This document shows, one piece after another, positions 1 to 8,578 of a DNA stretch of 64,000 nt (positions within the stretch are counted from its first letter, which is position 1; each line of letters opens with the position of its first letter). The notes under the pieces are model-generated. The model was given only the letters and a program-made list of their open reading frames with translations, had not been told where the DNA came from and did not search any database. Position numbers and translations under genes: made by a program. Origin of the DNA: DASVUS01 sp036388675. Its GTDB lineage: Bacteria; Armatimonadota; Abditibacteriia; Abditibacteriales; Abditibacteriaceae. Location: assembly GCA_036388675.1 (NCBI GenBank), contig DASVRI010000013.1, forward strand, positions 62,001-126,000, written 5' to 3'.

Positions 1-2
1 TT

Positions 3-203
3 GGTCTTTATCGCTGGCACATCACCGACCCGATTCGCTTTGAAAGTGATTTGCACGTCACCATACAGGCGCTGGGCTGGCGCAGCGGCGGACGATACTT
101 GCCATTGCAAGACGACATCGCCAGTGTCGCTTTCTGGTATCAGACTTTGCCGACAACGCCGTTCCCCGCCCTACCCGACCGCGATTACCTCGAAGTCATT
201 TGA
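3..203 (+). CDS. GH172 (DUF2961) family glycoside hydrolase, C-terminal fragment
   Basis: Reading frame 3 is open from the window edge to a TGA at 201-203 and gives 66 residues. The segment YRWHITDPIRFESDL followed by DDIASVAFWYQ matches the conserved C-terminal part of DUF2961 proteins, now called glycoside hydrolase family 172. Known members cleave fructofuranosyl or arabinofuranosyl linkages. The start and most of the catalytic domain lie upstream of the window, so substrate cannot be judged. The gene is followed by a degenerate hairpin repeat at 222-292 and then by a mutarotase on the same strand, which fits a sugar-use neighbourhood. Family assignment rests on recognition of this tail only. 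Confidence 0.7.
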   Translation, partial: GLYRWHITDPIRFESDLHVTIQALGWRSGGRYLPLQDDIASVAFWYQTLPTTPFPALPDRDYLEVI

Positions 204-221
204 TGACTCAACAGTCAATTT

Positions 222-292
222 GTGTCACTTCGAGCGCAGGGAAGAATCTTTGAACGCATTGCCTGACATTCTCCGCTGCGCTGGTAATGACA
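222..292. repeat. Degenerate hairpin repeat of the GTCATTCCGAG type
   Basis: Arms 223-248 and 267-292 are inverted copies of each other at about 20 of 26 positions (TGTCAnTnCnAGCGCAG core). The left arm also resembles the arm of the perfect hairpin at 3079-3148, so this looks like an older, decayed member of the same dispersed family. It sits between the GH172 stop codon and the next gene. Confidence 0.55.
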
Positions 293-359
293 ACGCCTGT
301 CTAAAGAGTCTCCAAGTCGTTGCACGCGTGCAAGGCCGCAGGTTATCCTGTCATCAACT

Positions 360-1244
360 ATGTCCCATTTAAATTCCATTGCAGGCGTTCGCCAGGCCAG
401 CGGCGAAGGCGGCCTGCCCTGCATCCTGGTTGAAACCGAGTTGGCAACCGCGCAGATTTACACGCACGGCGCGCACGTAGCGCAGTTTCAGCCGCGCGGT
501 CACGCAGCGGTTTTGTGGATGAGCACGCACAGCGCATTCACCGCCGACAAACCGCTGCGCGGCGGCGTGCCGATTTGCTTTCCGTGGTTTGGCCCGCGTG
601 CAGATGATGCTTCTTCCCCGGCGCATGGTTTTGCACGCCTGCGCGAATGGCAACTGGCCGCAACCGAGCAGAACGAGGCCGGAGACGTGACACTGCGCTT
701 CGCGCTCGCTGCCGATGCCGAAACGCTCGCGCTGTGGCCGCACCGCTTCGCCTGTGAGTACTCGGTTTCAGTCGGCGCCGCGTTGGAACTGTCGCTACGC
801 GTGACGAACACGGATAACCATGCGTGGACATTCGAAGAAGCGCTGCACACTTACTTTGTGGCCCGAGACGTGCGCCAAGTTTCCATCAGCGGCCTGGCGA
901 GTACTCGTTACATCGACAAAGCTGATGAATCGCGCGAAAAAGAACAGAGCGGCGACATCACATTCACAGGCGAAACAGATCGCGCTTATCTCGATACCAG
1001 TGCCGATTGCATCCTGACCGACCCGCAGTTAGCGCGGCGCATCCGCGTGAGCAAGCAAGGCTCGCAAACGACCGTGGTGTGGAACCCGTGGACGAAGAAA
1101 GCCGCCGCCATGCCCGACTTTGGTGATGATGAATGGCCGCAAATGCTTTGCATCGAAACAGCTAATGCGCTGCGCAACGCGGTCACGTTGCAGGCGGGCG
1201 ATTCGCACACCATGCAGGCGCGCCTCGAAGTGCTGTCTTTATAG
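360..1244 (+). CDS. D-hexose-6-phosphate mutarotase (YeaD-like, aldose-1-epimerase family)
   Basis: 294 residues, normal length for the YeaD branch of the galactose-mutarotase-like fold. These cytosolic enzymes interconvert alpha and beta anomers of hexose 6-phosphates. Family signatures seen are RGGVPICFPWFG near residue 70, AHGFAR near residue 95 with the catalytic histidine, EALHTYF near 165, YLDT, VVWNPW near 240 and CIETAN near 260, whose glutamate is the expected catalytic base. The ATG at 360 follows the spacer repeat directly; no strong Shine-Dalgarno sequence is visible. Two GAGTACTC palindromes (756, 899) lie inside, read as EYS and STR. Confident family call; the physiological sugar is inferred. 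Confidence 0.9.
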   Translation: MSHLNSIAGVRQASGEGGLPCILVETELATAQIYTHGAHVAQFQPRGHAAVLWMSTHSAFTADKPLRGGVPICFPWFGPRADDASSPAHGFARLREWQLAATEQNEAGDVTLRFALAADAETLALWPHRFACEYSVSVGAALELSLRVTNTDNHAWTFEEALHTYFVARDVRQVSISGLASTRYIDKADESREKEQSGDITFTGETDRAYLDTSADCILTDPQLARRIRVSKQGSQTTVVWNPWTKKAAAMPDFGDDEWPQMLCIETANALRNAVTLQAGDSHTMQARLEVLSL

Positions 1245-1305
1245 ATTCCGTAAGATAGCATCTGTGAAATAGTCTTGGACGCAACAATTTACGCTCGCGG
1301 TGCCG

Positions 1306-3024
1306 ATGTCCGAGATTAACCAAATTTCCCTTTCCAACCTGAACAACGATGAAATCGCCGCTCACTTGCCGCCCGAAGTGCTGCAATTTCTGGTGCGCAG
1401 CGTGCCGTCACGCGCGCTGTGGAAGTGGCTCAGCGAAGAAGAGCAGACCACCCTTCTGCACGAGTTGACACGCGGCTTTCAACGCACGGCCAACGCCCTG
1501 CGTCAGCCAATTGTGCGCAATCGTCTTACCGACCACTTGCGCCACGATAACAAAACGTTTCAGGCTCTGCTCGCATTGTGGGGCAAAAGCAGCCCGCCGC
1601 CAGGCGTTATCAACGACATTCAAGCGCTCTCCGATGATGAACTCAACGCGCAATTGCTGGCGCTACTGCATCGCCACGGTACCGAAGCGTTTCTGCTATC
1701 GCTGCTGTTGAACGAACGCCGTGCCGCGCTCGATACGTGGGAAACTCTCGATCAAAGCGCGCCTGGAGCCATTGCTGCTCATGCGGATGCAGCGCAAAAC
1801 AACTCGACGCAAGAAGTAGCCACAGCAGGCAGCACGGCAACACAACCGAGTACTCGGGATGACGAGAAAGCTGAGGCGCAAGCTGAGGCGCAAGCTGAGG
1901 CGCAAGCCAAGTCTCAAGCCCAACGAGATGCTTTTGAGCAGGCGCTACAAAAAGAGCGCGGCGAAAAGAACAAGTGGCGCGATGCCGCTCACGCCGCGCA
2001 GAAAGAACTCAAAGCTCTGCAAGCGCAATTGCAGCACGAAACACAGACTCTTCAGTTGCGCGCCAGACAGGAGGAGCACCGCGCTCTTACGGCGACCACA
2101 TTAGCCGGGGAAACGCAAAAACGACTCGACCGTGAAGCTCGTCGCCTGAAGCAAAGCGAGACCGCATCCGAGGAATTGCAAACCGAGAACAAGCGCTTGA
2201 AGCGGCAGTTGCGGCAGGCGCAGCAAATGCACGAAGACCTGCGCAAGCAGCTCGCCAGCCAGCAGATGAAGCTGCGCGAAGCCGAGGAAAAGCTCCTCAC
2301 TGTCAACGCATCGAGCGCACCACAAAGTGGCATCGGGCAATCCGTAGCAAACACTCAAACAGCGCCGAACACGCCGCAGCCCAAAGCGACAAAGCAAAAG
2401 ATTGCTACCACGGTGGTATCGGCTCTCGATCAGCTTTTTATCTGGAATGTTGACGGCAGAGATTTTCGTGTCACGCCGCGCGAAGTAAAAAGCGCCATCG
2501 ACCGCAACGACGAAGCCTGGGTTTTCGCTTTGATTCAAAGCCTGGATGCGTTGCGCGAAACGCACGCGCGTATGCACAAACAGTTCATCGAAAGCGTGCG
2601 CGCAATGGGTCGTTACTACAGCCGCGTGTTGACGGTTGAAACCACACGAGTACTCGTCGATGCCAGCAACGTAGCGCGCTATGAATTGAACCCGCGCAAC
2701 AAAGGACAGTTAAACAGCCTGCTGCTCTTGCGTGATGAACTGCGGCGGCGCGATTGCTTTCCCATCAAGCTGGTGGCCGACGCTTCATTGCCTTACAACA
2801 TCGACGAACCACAGGAATTGCTGGCGATGGCGCGGCGCGGCGAAGTGGAAATCGTGCCCGCCGGCGTGGAAGCCGATGAAATTCTGGCGCGCGAAGCACG
2901 ACGCAGCGGCGCTTACGTCGTTACCAACGACCGTAACTTCCACCTCAAAGTCGCGCCCGATTTCGAGCCGCCACGCATTCCTTTTCGCGTGCGCGACGGC
3001 ATCGTTTTAGTAGATGATTTTTAG
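1306..3024 (+). CDS. NYN (PIN-like) domain ribonuclease with long coiled coil
   Basis: 572 residues from the ATG at 1306; a GTG two codons earlier (1300) is possible. The N-terminal 170 residues are not recognised. Residues about 180-335 form a charged coiled coil rich in Ala, Glu, Gln, Lys and Arg, and begin with three near-identical 12-base repeats (around 1870-1906, AEAQ units). The last 125 residues are an NYN domain: VLVDASN near 447, an acidic VADAS, EADEIL and VTNDRNF supply the expected metal-binding acids. NYN proteins are metal-dependent RNases. The coiled coil may oligomerise it or dock it to RNA or the membrane; that is inference. A terminal nested inverted repeat follows at once. 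Confidence 0.8.
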   Translation: MSEINQISLSNLNNDEIAAHLPPEVLQFLVRSVPSRALWKWLSEEEQTTLLHELTRGFQRTANALRQPIVRNRLTDHLRHDNKTFQALLALWGKSSPPPGVINDIQALSDDELNAQLLALLHRHGTEAFLLSLLLNERRAALDTWETLDQSAPGAIAAHADAAQNNSTQEVATAGSTATQPSTRDDEKAEAQAEAQAEAQAKSQAQRDAFEQALQKERGEKNKWRDAAHAAQKELKALQAQLQHETQTLQLRARQEEHRALTATTLAGETQKRLDREARRLKQSETASEELQTENKRLKRQLRQAQQMHEDLRKQLASQQMKLREAEEKLLTVNASSAPQSGIGQSVANTQTAPNTPQPKATKQKIATTVVSALDQLFIWNVDGRDFRVTPREVKSAIDRNDEAWVFALIQSLDALRETHARMHKQFIESVRAMGRYYSRVLTVETTRVLVDASNVARYELNPRNKGQLNSLLLLRDELRRRDCFPIKLVADASLPYNIDEPQELLAMARRGEVEIVPAGVEADEILAREARRSGAYVVTNDRNFHLKVAPDFEPPRIPFRVRDGIVLVDDF

Positions 3025-3025
3025 A

Positions 3026-3210
3026 TTGAACCGCAGAGGACGCGGAGGGGCGCAGAGGTTGGGATGGATTCAATCAACGTGTCATTCCGAGCCTGCGAGG
3101 AATCTTCTCTGCTGCGGCTAAAGATTCCTCGCAGGCTCGGAATGACACTGTTGTGGAGTAACGGACAAGGTCCCCAAACCTCTGCGCCCTTCGCGTCCTC
3201 TGCGGTTCAA
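3026..3210. repeat. Nested double inverted repeat in a convergent spacer
   Basis: The whole 190-base spacer between convergent genes is built from two nested inverted repeats. Inner arms 3079-3106 and 3121-3148 are perfect 28-base complements around a 14-base loop. Outer arms 3026-3063 and 3172-3210 (starting TTGAACCGCAGAGGACGC) are complementary except for one substitution and one-base slippages. It could act as a bidirectional terminator, but there is no T-run and the sequence types resemble dispersed intergenic repeats seen in many bacteria. Confidence 0.9.
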
Positions 3211-3214
3211 CTCA

Positions 3215-4318
3215 CTACGAAACGGCCTCGCCTTTTTGCAGCTTTTTCAGCATCTTCTCATATTTGTGGCGGTCGAGCGGGAACTCGATTTCTTTGCGTT
3301 TGTAGCCGGCCATAAGAATGGCGTTAGCCATTTCCAGCGAGTGCAGACCGTCTTCGCCATTGGCGACCAGCAAAGAAGGATTGTTCTCACGCACGGCACG
3401 CGCGAACGCCCGCACCACTTCCATGTGACCGTTGGGCGCATCTGCCAATTCGACATCGTGCCACTCGCCCTTGATGCTGCCGAATCTTTCCTGAGAGGTG
3501 CGCAGATGCTCTGATAGAGGCTGTTCGATTTGCAGATGGCGCACTTTGCCGCCTTCCCACACCAGAGCGCCTTTGTCGCCCGCGATTTCGATGCGCTCGC
3601 CGCCCGGCAACTCCGCCGTTGAGGTGTACAGCCAGCCGATTTTGCCGTCGCCGTAATCGAAAATCGCCAGCGCCAGGTTTTCCACTTCAATGTCGTGCAA
3701 ACGCGTACTCGCAATCGATTGCACGCGTTGCGGCACGCCGCCCAGCCACACGAACTGATCAAGCGAGTGCGGCGCCTGATTCATCAAAATGCCGCCGCCT
3801 TCGCCTTTCCACGTGCCGCGCCACGAACCGGAATCGTAGTAGGCCTGCGGGCGATACCACGGCGCCGTCATCGAAATGCGGTGCAGTTTGCCCAACACAC
3901 CTTCATCAATAAGGCGCTTCATGGCGCGGCGCGATGGTTCGGTGCGCTGCTGAAACACCACACCCAGCAGAACTTCGCTTTCTTGACATACGGCGATCAT
4001 TTTATCGGCGGCAGCGACTGAAACCGCAATGGGCTTTTCTGTCAGCACGTGTATGCCGCGCTTGGCTGCATATTCGGCAATCGGCGGGTGAAAGTAGTGC
4101 GGCGTCGCGATCATCACAGCATCAACGCCGCCATCACGCAGCAATTTCTTGTAATCGGTAAACGGTTTGGCCCCGCTTTCATCGGCCACGCGGCGCACTG
4201 TTTCTTCGCTCACGTCGGCCACAGCGACGACTTCGCAGCCTTCCTGCTGCCCGATGTTTTTCGCATGAGAGCCGCCCATGCCGCCTACGCCGACAACTCC
4301 AAACTTAATATTGCTCAC
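3215..4318 (-). CDS. Gfo/Idh/MocA family NAD(P)-dependent sugar oxidoreductase
   Basis: 367 residues, usual length. N-terminal Rossmann fold begins IKFGVVGVGGMGGSHAKNI with the glycine-rich dinucleotide loop; ATPHYFHPP and EKPIAV near residue 95 are the classic Gfo/Idh motif with the catalytic lysine. The C-terminal domain carries GGGILMNQAPHSLDQ, whose histidine and aspartate are the usual substrate residues. The enzyme probably oxidises or reduces a sugar or inositol-like ring in the cytosol. It lies 28 bases downstream of the glycosidase gene on the same strand and is probably cotranscribed, so the pair may process one glycan. Substrate cannot be read from the sequence. Confidence 0.9.
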   Translation of the reverse strand: MSNIKFGVVGVGGMGGSHAKNIGQQEGCEVVAVADVSEETVRRVADESGAKPFTDYKKLLRDGGVDAVMIATPHYFHPPIAEYAAKRGIHVLTEKPIAVSVAAADKMIAVCQESEVLLGVVFQQRTEPSRRAMKRLIDEGVLGKLHRISMTAPWYRPQAYYDSGSWRGTWKGEGGGILMNQAPHSLDQFVWLGGVPQRVQSIASTRLHDIEVENLALAIFDYGDGKIGWLYTSTAELPGGERIEIAGDKGALVWEGGKVRHLQIEQPLSEHLRTSQERFGSIKGEWHDVELADAPNGHMEVVRAFARAVRENNPSLLVANGEDGLHSLEMANAILMAGYKRKEIEFPLDRHKYEKMLKKLQKGEAVS

Positions 4319-4346
4319 AACAATTCTCCCTCTTGATCCGGCAGTT

Positions 4347-5975
4347 TTACTTCAACGTAATCGCAACCGTACCGCGCTTCTTTTCCGTGCTGAGATCGAC
4401 GTATTTGCTTTTTTCGATGCTCACCAATCCATACGGATGCGTGCGCCCGTTCAGTGCCACGCGCTCCGGTGTGTTGCCGCGCGGCAGCAGAATGTGCAAG
4501 TCGATATGTTTGGCTTTGCAGTCCCAGTCAAGTGTCATGCGCCCGCCGTCGAGCGCCCAGCGGTAGGATATGTAAGCCGGATTCGAGGCATAGGAAACCT
4601 CGACTTCAGCCGCCGCCTGACCTGTCGCGGGCCAGCGCGGCGCCAGATGAATGTGATCGAACAAAACGCCGTCGTCGCGCACGCCGCACACCCCTTCCAC
4701 CAGGGCGCGCAACATCGCCGATGCGCCGGATGGGTCGTAAGGCGCTTGCGAGTACTCACTTTCGTCGCGCGGCACACCGCCGTCATGCGGCACGCTGCCA
4801 TCCGGCGCATACCAGGCGAAACTGCGACGTGGCTTCACCGCTAAGTCGTAGTAGCGACGCAGTGTCTCGACACCGTAGTTTTCGGAGCCGTGTTGCAAAG
4901 CGGCTAAAGCCAGTTCACCGCCGACCAGAGGCCACAATCCGCCGTTGGCGCCGCTGCCGGGCGCGGTGCCAAACGCGGCTGCGGGAAATGGCGGCTGAAC
5001 GCTCCACCACTCGCTAAATGACGTTTCCATCGACAACTCGCGGCGGCGCACATACTCTTTAAGAATTGCGGCGCACTGCTCCTGATTGGCGACACCGGCA
5101 TTCATCGCGAAGGCGTTGCACGCCGCCAGTTGGCGCGCTTCATCGACGCCACGCACGCGCACCGGCGACAGGTGAATCTGGTGCGTGTAGAACTGCCCGT
5201 TCCAGCCGACCGAGTTCAGTTGCGCTTCGAGGTGTTCGGCGCGCTCGCGCCATCGTGCAGCGTCGCTTTCGTTCCCCACAGCGGCGTGCATCAGGGCCAA
5301 ATCGCGACACGCCGCATGCAACTGCGCCGCATCGCCCGGATGCACGCACCACTTGGTCTGTGCGCCCAAACCAGTACTCGCTTGAGTGTCCAATCGAGTT
5401 TCACCAGGCGCGGCACAAAACTCAACCGGCCATGAATCGAGAGTAAAGGCGCGCTTGGGCAAATCGAGTTCGCCCGACCAGCGATGCGGGTGCCGCCACA
5501 AATGCGACAACGCACGGTCGAGGGTGGGCAAATGCGATTGCAGCCACATCTTGTTGCCTGTAGCCTGCCACACGTGAAAAGCGGCTCGCACGGCGAGGCT
5601 TTCACTATCGGCGTGGAGCAACTGGCGCCACAAACGCAAACGGCGAATCAGGTCGTCAAAGTGCAGTGGAGACAGTGCCGGTTGCACATCTTCAGGTTCA
5701 GGGAGGGCTGCAAAGGTATCAAACAGAGAGCCGTCGGGCAATGGCGCGCGAAAGAAAACATCGAGCGCGGATGTGACATCTGCATGAAGATACACGCCGG
5801 ACGACAAAGCTCTGCTGTGTTCGCGCAACGAAACGGTGGCGGTTCTTGCGGCGCGATAGCCGCGCACCACTTCGTCGCCAAGCGCCAGGGTGACGGCAGC
5901 GGCCTCGAACCATTCCGCTACGGCGGAAGGCAAAGCATCAAACGCGGGGTCGCCGCTTTGCACGCGAATCGGCAC
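4347..5975 (-). CDS. Six-hairpin (alpha/alpha6 barrel) glycosidase-like protein
   Basis: About 542 residues. Aromatic and acidic helices of the kind HVWQATGNKMWLQSHLPTLD and NGGLWPLVGGELALAAL, with a beta-rich C-terminus, match six-hairpin glycosidases (GH63, GH15 and related). No exact family could be named. A GTG at 5975 with GAGGAG ten bases upstream is preferred to the TTG at 5993. No signal peptide is visible, so it probably acts inside the cell, perhaps trimming imported oligosaccharides for the downstream oxidoreductase. One GAGTACTC lies at 4750 (read EYS) and a near copy at 5372. Confidence 0.6.
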   Translation of the reverse strand: MPIRVQSGDPAFDALPSAVAEWFEAAAVTLALGDEVVRGYRAARTATVSLREHSRALSSGVYLHADVTSALDVFFRAPLPDGSLFDTFAALPEPEDVQPALSPLHFDDLIRRLRLWRQLLHADSESLAVRAAFHVWQATGNKMWLQSHLPTLDRALSHLWRHPHRWSGELDLPKRAFTLDSWPVEFCAAPGETRLDTQASTGLGAQTKWCVHPGDAAQLHAACRDLALMHAAVGNESDAARWRERAEHLEAQLNSVGWNGQFYTHQIHLSPVRVRGVDEARQLAACNAFAMNAGVANQEQCAAILKEYVRRRELSMETSFSEWWSVQPPFPAAAFGTAPGSGANGGLWPLVGGELALAALQHGSENYGVETLRRYYDLAVKPRRSFAWYAPDGSVPHDGGVPRDESEYSQAPYDPSGASAMLRALVEGVCGVRDDGVLFDHIHLAPRWPATGQAAAEVEVSYASNPAYISYRWALDGGRMTLDWDCKAKHIDLHILLPRGNTPERVALNGRTHPYGLVSIEKSKYVDLSTEKKRGTVAITLK

Positions 5976-6177
5976 GTTAGCAGCGCTCCTCAAACGAGTG
6001 ATTGTGGAATTGAAGGTGCGACTTCTGAGTACTCAAAGCAAGTTCGGGCCGCCACAACAGCAAATATGGCCAGAGTATAATGTCTGGCGCGCGGCACACC
6101 CAACCCGCAGCAGGTGCAGCAGGATTAAACAACACCAGAGCAGCACGGACGAAGCTAAACCCGGCTTTTCGCCTCAT

Positions 6178-7218
6178 TCAGCTCAACTTGGGCCATAGAA
6201 CATGAGCCGAGTCGAGACGCTCATCCAGGCCGGGCAGCACATGTGTGATAAAGGCGTCGAAAATGTGCGTATTCCAGAAGCCCTGTGCGACTTCCTGGCG
6301 CATGATCTGAAACGCCTGCGTTTCGCTCATCGAGGTGCGATAAGGCCGCCACATGCGCAGCGAGTCGTAAATATCAGGGATGGAAAATATCTGCGCCAGA
6401 ACAGGAATTTCCTCGCCGCGCAGACCATCAGGATAACCGGTGCCGTCGGCACGTTCGTGGTGGTGGCGTATGATAGGCAGCACCGGCTTGAGCGCCGCCA
6501 TCGGCCGACACAGTGCCTCACCAAGCTGGCAATGCCCCTGTATGATTTCCATTTCACGCGGCGTGAGGCTTTGGACTTTCGAGATAATCGCGCCGGGAAT
6601 GGAGACTTTGCCCACATCGTGCAGGTAAGCCGCGCGCTCCAACGCCGTCAGTTGCCACTCGTCCAAGCCCAGCACAGCGCCCAGTTCGATGCACATAATC
6701 GACAATCGTTTGCAATGCCCGCGCGCACGCCGATCCTGCTCCTCAACGCCTTCGGCCAGCGCCATCAGGGTTTCGAGCGCATTATCGATTTCCTGACGGT
6801 AGCGGCGCAATTGCAACAAGGCCTGCACGCGAACGCAAAGTTCCTGACCGCTAACGGCGCGCACAATAAGTTCGTCCGGCGGCGCCAGACTGCTGCGCCC
6901 CTCGCCCGCGCTGCCGGCAAAGATTTTAGCGATCCACATGTCATCGGCAGCGGCATCAATCAGCATACCGACCGGGACGTGCAGCAATTCCGAGTTGGAT
7001 TTAATGTGATTGCATAATGAGGCGCCGTCTTCATCGGGTAACTTCCAGCCACACAGCACCACATCGTAGGGCATGCGCTCCAGGTGGCGACGCGCTTCGC
7101 TGCCGGTGCGGCAAGTCATCACCATGTGGCCGCACTGCACCAGCGCCGAACACGCCGCGGAGAGAAAAACTTCATCCACATCTACAATTAGTATGTCGCC
7201 GGGGCGTTGCGCCTGCAT
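6178..7218 (-). CDS. HD-GYP domain protein with degenerate receiver domain
   Basis: 346 residues. Residues 1-125 look like a response-regulator receiver (ILIVDVDE start, LPDEDG after beta-3), but the position of the phosphorylated aspartate reads VVLCGWKLP, so the aspartate is replaced by glycine. Residues about 145-335 are an HD-GYP domain: HDVGK near 205 and HHERADGTGYP near 255 hold the metal ligands and GYP signature. Such domains hydrolyse cyclic di-GMP. The usual acidic residue region near the end reads IPDIYDSL. The protein is therefore probably a phosphodiesterase whose input is not classical phosphorylation. It has no partner kinase next door. Confidence 0.88.
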   Translation of the reverse strand: MQAQRPGDILIVDVDEVFLSAACSALVQCGHMVMTCRTGSEARRHLERMPYDVVLCGWKLPDEDGASLCNHIKSNSELLHVPVGMLIDAAADDMWIAKIFAGSAGEGRSSLAPPDELIVRAVSGQELCVRVQALLQLRRYRQEIDNALETLMALAEGVEEQDRRARGHCKRLSIMCIELGAVLGLDEWQLTALERAAYLHDVGKVSIPGAIISKVQSLTPREMEIIQGHCQLGEALCRPMAALKPVLPIIRHHHERADGTGYPDGLRGEEIPVLAQIFSIPDIYDSLRMWRPYRTSMSETQAFQIMRQEVAQGFWNTHIFDAFITHVLPGLDERLDSAHVLWPKLS

Positions 7219-7266
7219 GATGACGGTATGTTAAAAAATTCCTTCGAGTACTCAATCGCAAACACG

Positions 7267-7337
7267 CATAAGCACAAATGCGCATAAGCACAAATGCGCA
7301 AGCACAAATGTGGGCAAGCACAAATGTGGGCAAGCAC
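7267..7337. repeat. 16-base tandem repeat, 4.4 copies
   Basis: Units start at 7267, 7283, 7299, 7315 and 7331 (partial) with consensus CAnAGCACAAATGnGnG. The first two are identical and the next two are identical. It lies between the start of the HD-GYP gene and tRNA-Glu, next to a GAGTACTC at 7246. There are no spacers, so it is not a CRISPR array. Confidence 0.9.
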
Positions 7338-7431
7338 GACCCACTAAGAGCCGTGCCCGGGAAGTTCACGCCTTTAATGAGGATGCAACAATGGAGCCGA
7401 CGCGGCAAGAGTGGAGCAAGAGTCAAAAGAA

Positions 7432-7503
7432 TAGCGCCAAGGGGAGTCGAACCCCTCTTTCAGCCTTGAAAGGGCCGTGTCCTAACCGATAGACGATGGC
7501 GCC
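7432..7503 (-). tRNA. tRNA-Glu (anticodon UUC)
   Basis: The minus strand folds as a full cloverleaf. Acceptor arms GGCGCCA and TGGCGCT pair with one G-U, the anticodon stem is CGGCC/GGCTG around loop CTTTCAA with anticodon TTC, the variable loop is AAAG and the T arm is AGGGG-TTCGACT-CCCCT. The discriminator base is A and CCA is not encoded. Confidence 0.93.
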
Positions 7504-7646
7504 GCAAAACGCACAGCGGAAATTAAATATAGCCAACAGTGACTAAACGTGCAAGTCGTCTCGTTGTTCCACCACATTCGAGTACTCGCTTAAGCGCTCA
7601 ATTGGCGGCTATCGTGGCGAAACGGTCATAATATAAAGCACGAATC

Positions 7647-8519
7647 ATGCTGCTTTCCCCACCGCTGCTTAAGAAACTGGATGCGCTGTCGTTGCAAGCG
7701 CGCAAGGCGTTCACCGGCTCGTCGCGTGGTGAAAAGCGCTCGACGCGGCGCGGCTCTTCAGTCGAGTTCGCCGATTTTCGCTCCTATCACCTGGGTGACG
7801 ACATTCGTCGCATCGACTGGAACGCTTACGGACGCTTCGAAAAGCTGTATCTCAAGATGTTTCTGGAAGAAGAAGACCTCGACATCACACTGCTGGTGGA
7901 TGCCAGTCTTTCAATGCAGTTCGGCAACCCGTCCAAGCTGCTGGCGGCGCAGCAAATCGCGGCGGCTATCGGTTACATCGGCCTGACCAACTTCGACCGC
8001 GTTACAGCCGCCACTTTCGATGCCACGGTTCGCGCCTGGTTTCCGCCGACGCGTGGGCGCGGCGCGGCGGGACGCTTGTTCAATTTCCTCGAAGCGCAGA
8101 GCGCCACCGGCACCGCCGACCTGAGCGCCTCCACCAAACGCATCGCGATGCAGGCACGACGCAGCGGCATGGCGGTTGTGCTATCCGATTTTCTGCTGCC
8201 CGACGGCTATCAGACCGGACTAAAAACGCTGGCGGCGCGCGGCTTTGAAGTGACGGCGATTCAAGTACTCGACCGCCGCGAACTGGAGCCGGATATTGTC
8301 GGCGACCTCAAGCTGGTGGATGCCGAAACCGGCACGCTGCGCGAAGTGACGGTCAGCCAGCCTTTGCTGCGCGCCTACAAGCGCAATGTCGATAATTATT
8401 GCGCCGAACTGCGCGCTTTTTGCCTGCGTTACAACATGAACTACTTGCTGGTGGCCAACGATACGCCGGTGGATGTCACGATGCTGCGCCTGTGCCGCAG
8501 CATCGGATTGATTAAATAG
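7647..8519 (+). CDS. DUF58 domain protein (VWA-like, MoxR-associated)
   Basis: 290 residues. Contains the DUF58 signature SSVEFADFRSYHLGDDIRRIDW near residues 37-56, followed by LLVDASLSM near 92, a von Willebrand A-like metal-binding loop. DUF58 proteins usually sit beside MoxR AAA+ ATPases and are thought to work in metal-centre or complex maturation and stress resistance. Here no moxR is adjacent; the moxR of this window is at 60.2 kb with its own longer DUF58 protein. A BatA-like VWA protein follows 2.7 kb downstream on the same strand, so the two may cooperate. No membrane segment is seen in this short form. Confidence 0.85.
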   Translation: MLLSPPLLKKLDALSLQARKAFTGSSRGEKRSTRRGSSVEFADFRSYHLGDDIRRIDWNAYGRFEKLYLKMFLEEEDLDITLLVDASLSMQFGNPSKLLAAQQIAAAIGYIGLTNFDRVTAATFDATVRAWFPPTRGRGAAGRLFNFLEAQSATGTADLSASTKRIAMQARRSGMAVVLSDFLLPDGYQTGLKTLAARGFEVTAIQVLDRRELEPDIVGDLKLVDAETGTLREVTVSQPLLRAYKRNVDNYCAELRAFCLRYNMNYLLVANDTPVDVTMLRLCRSIGLIK

Positions 8520-8578
8520 TTTCACCCGTGGAGTACTCGCTAAAGCCGTACAATTGCATTGCACGAAACAATTTTTAC

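Noticed and set aside
6076..6081. TATAAT on the plus strand
   Set aside because: No -35 at the right distance and no plus-strand gene follows; the neighbouring genes read the other way.
7267..7337. Tandem repeat as a possible CRISPR array
   Set aside because: Units are contiguous with no spacers and no cas genes are present.
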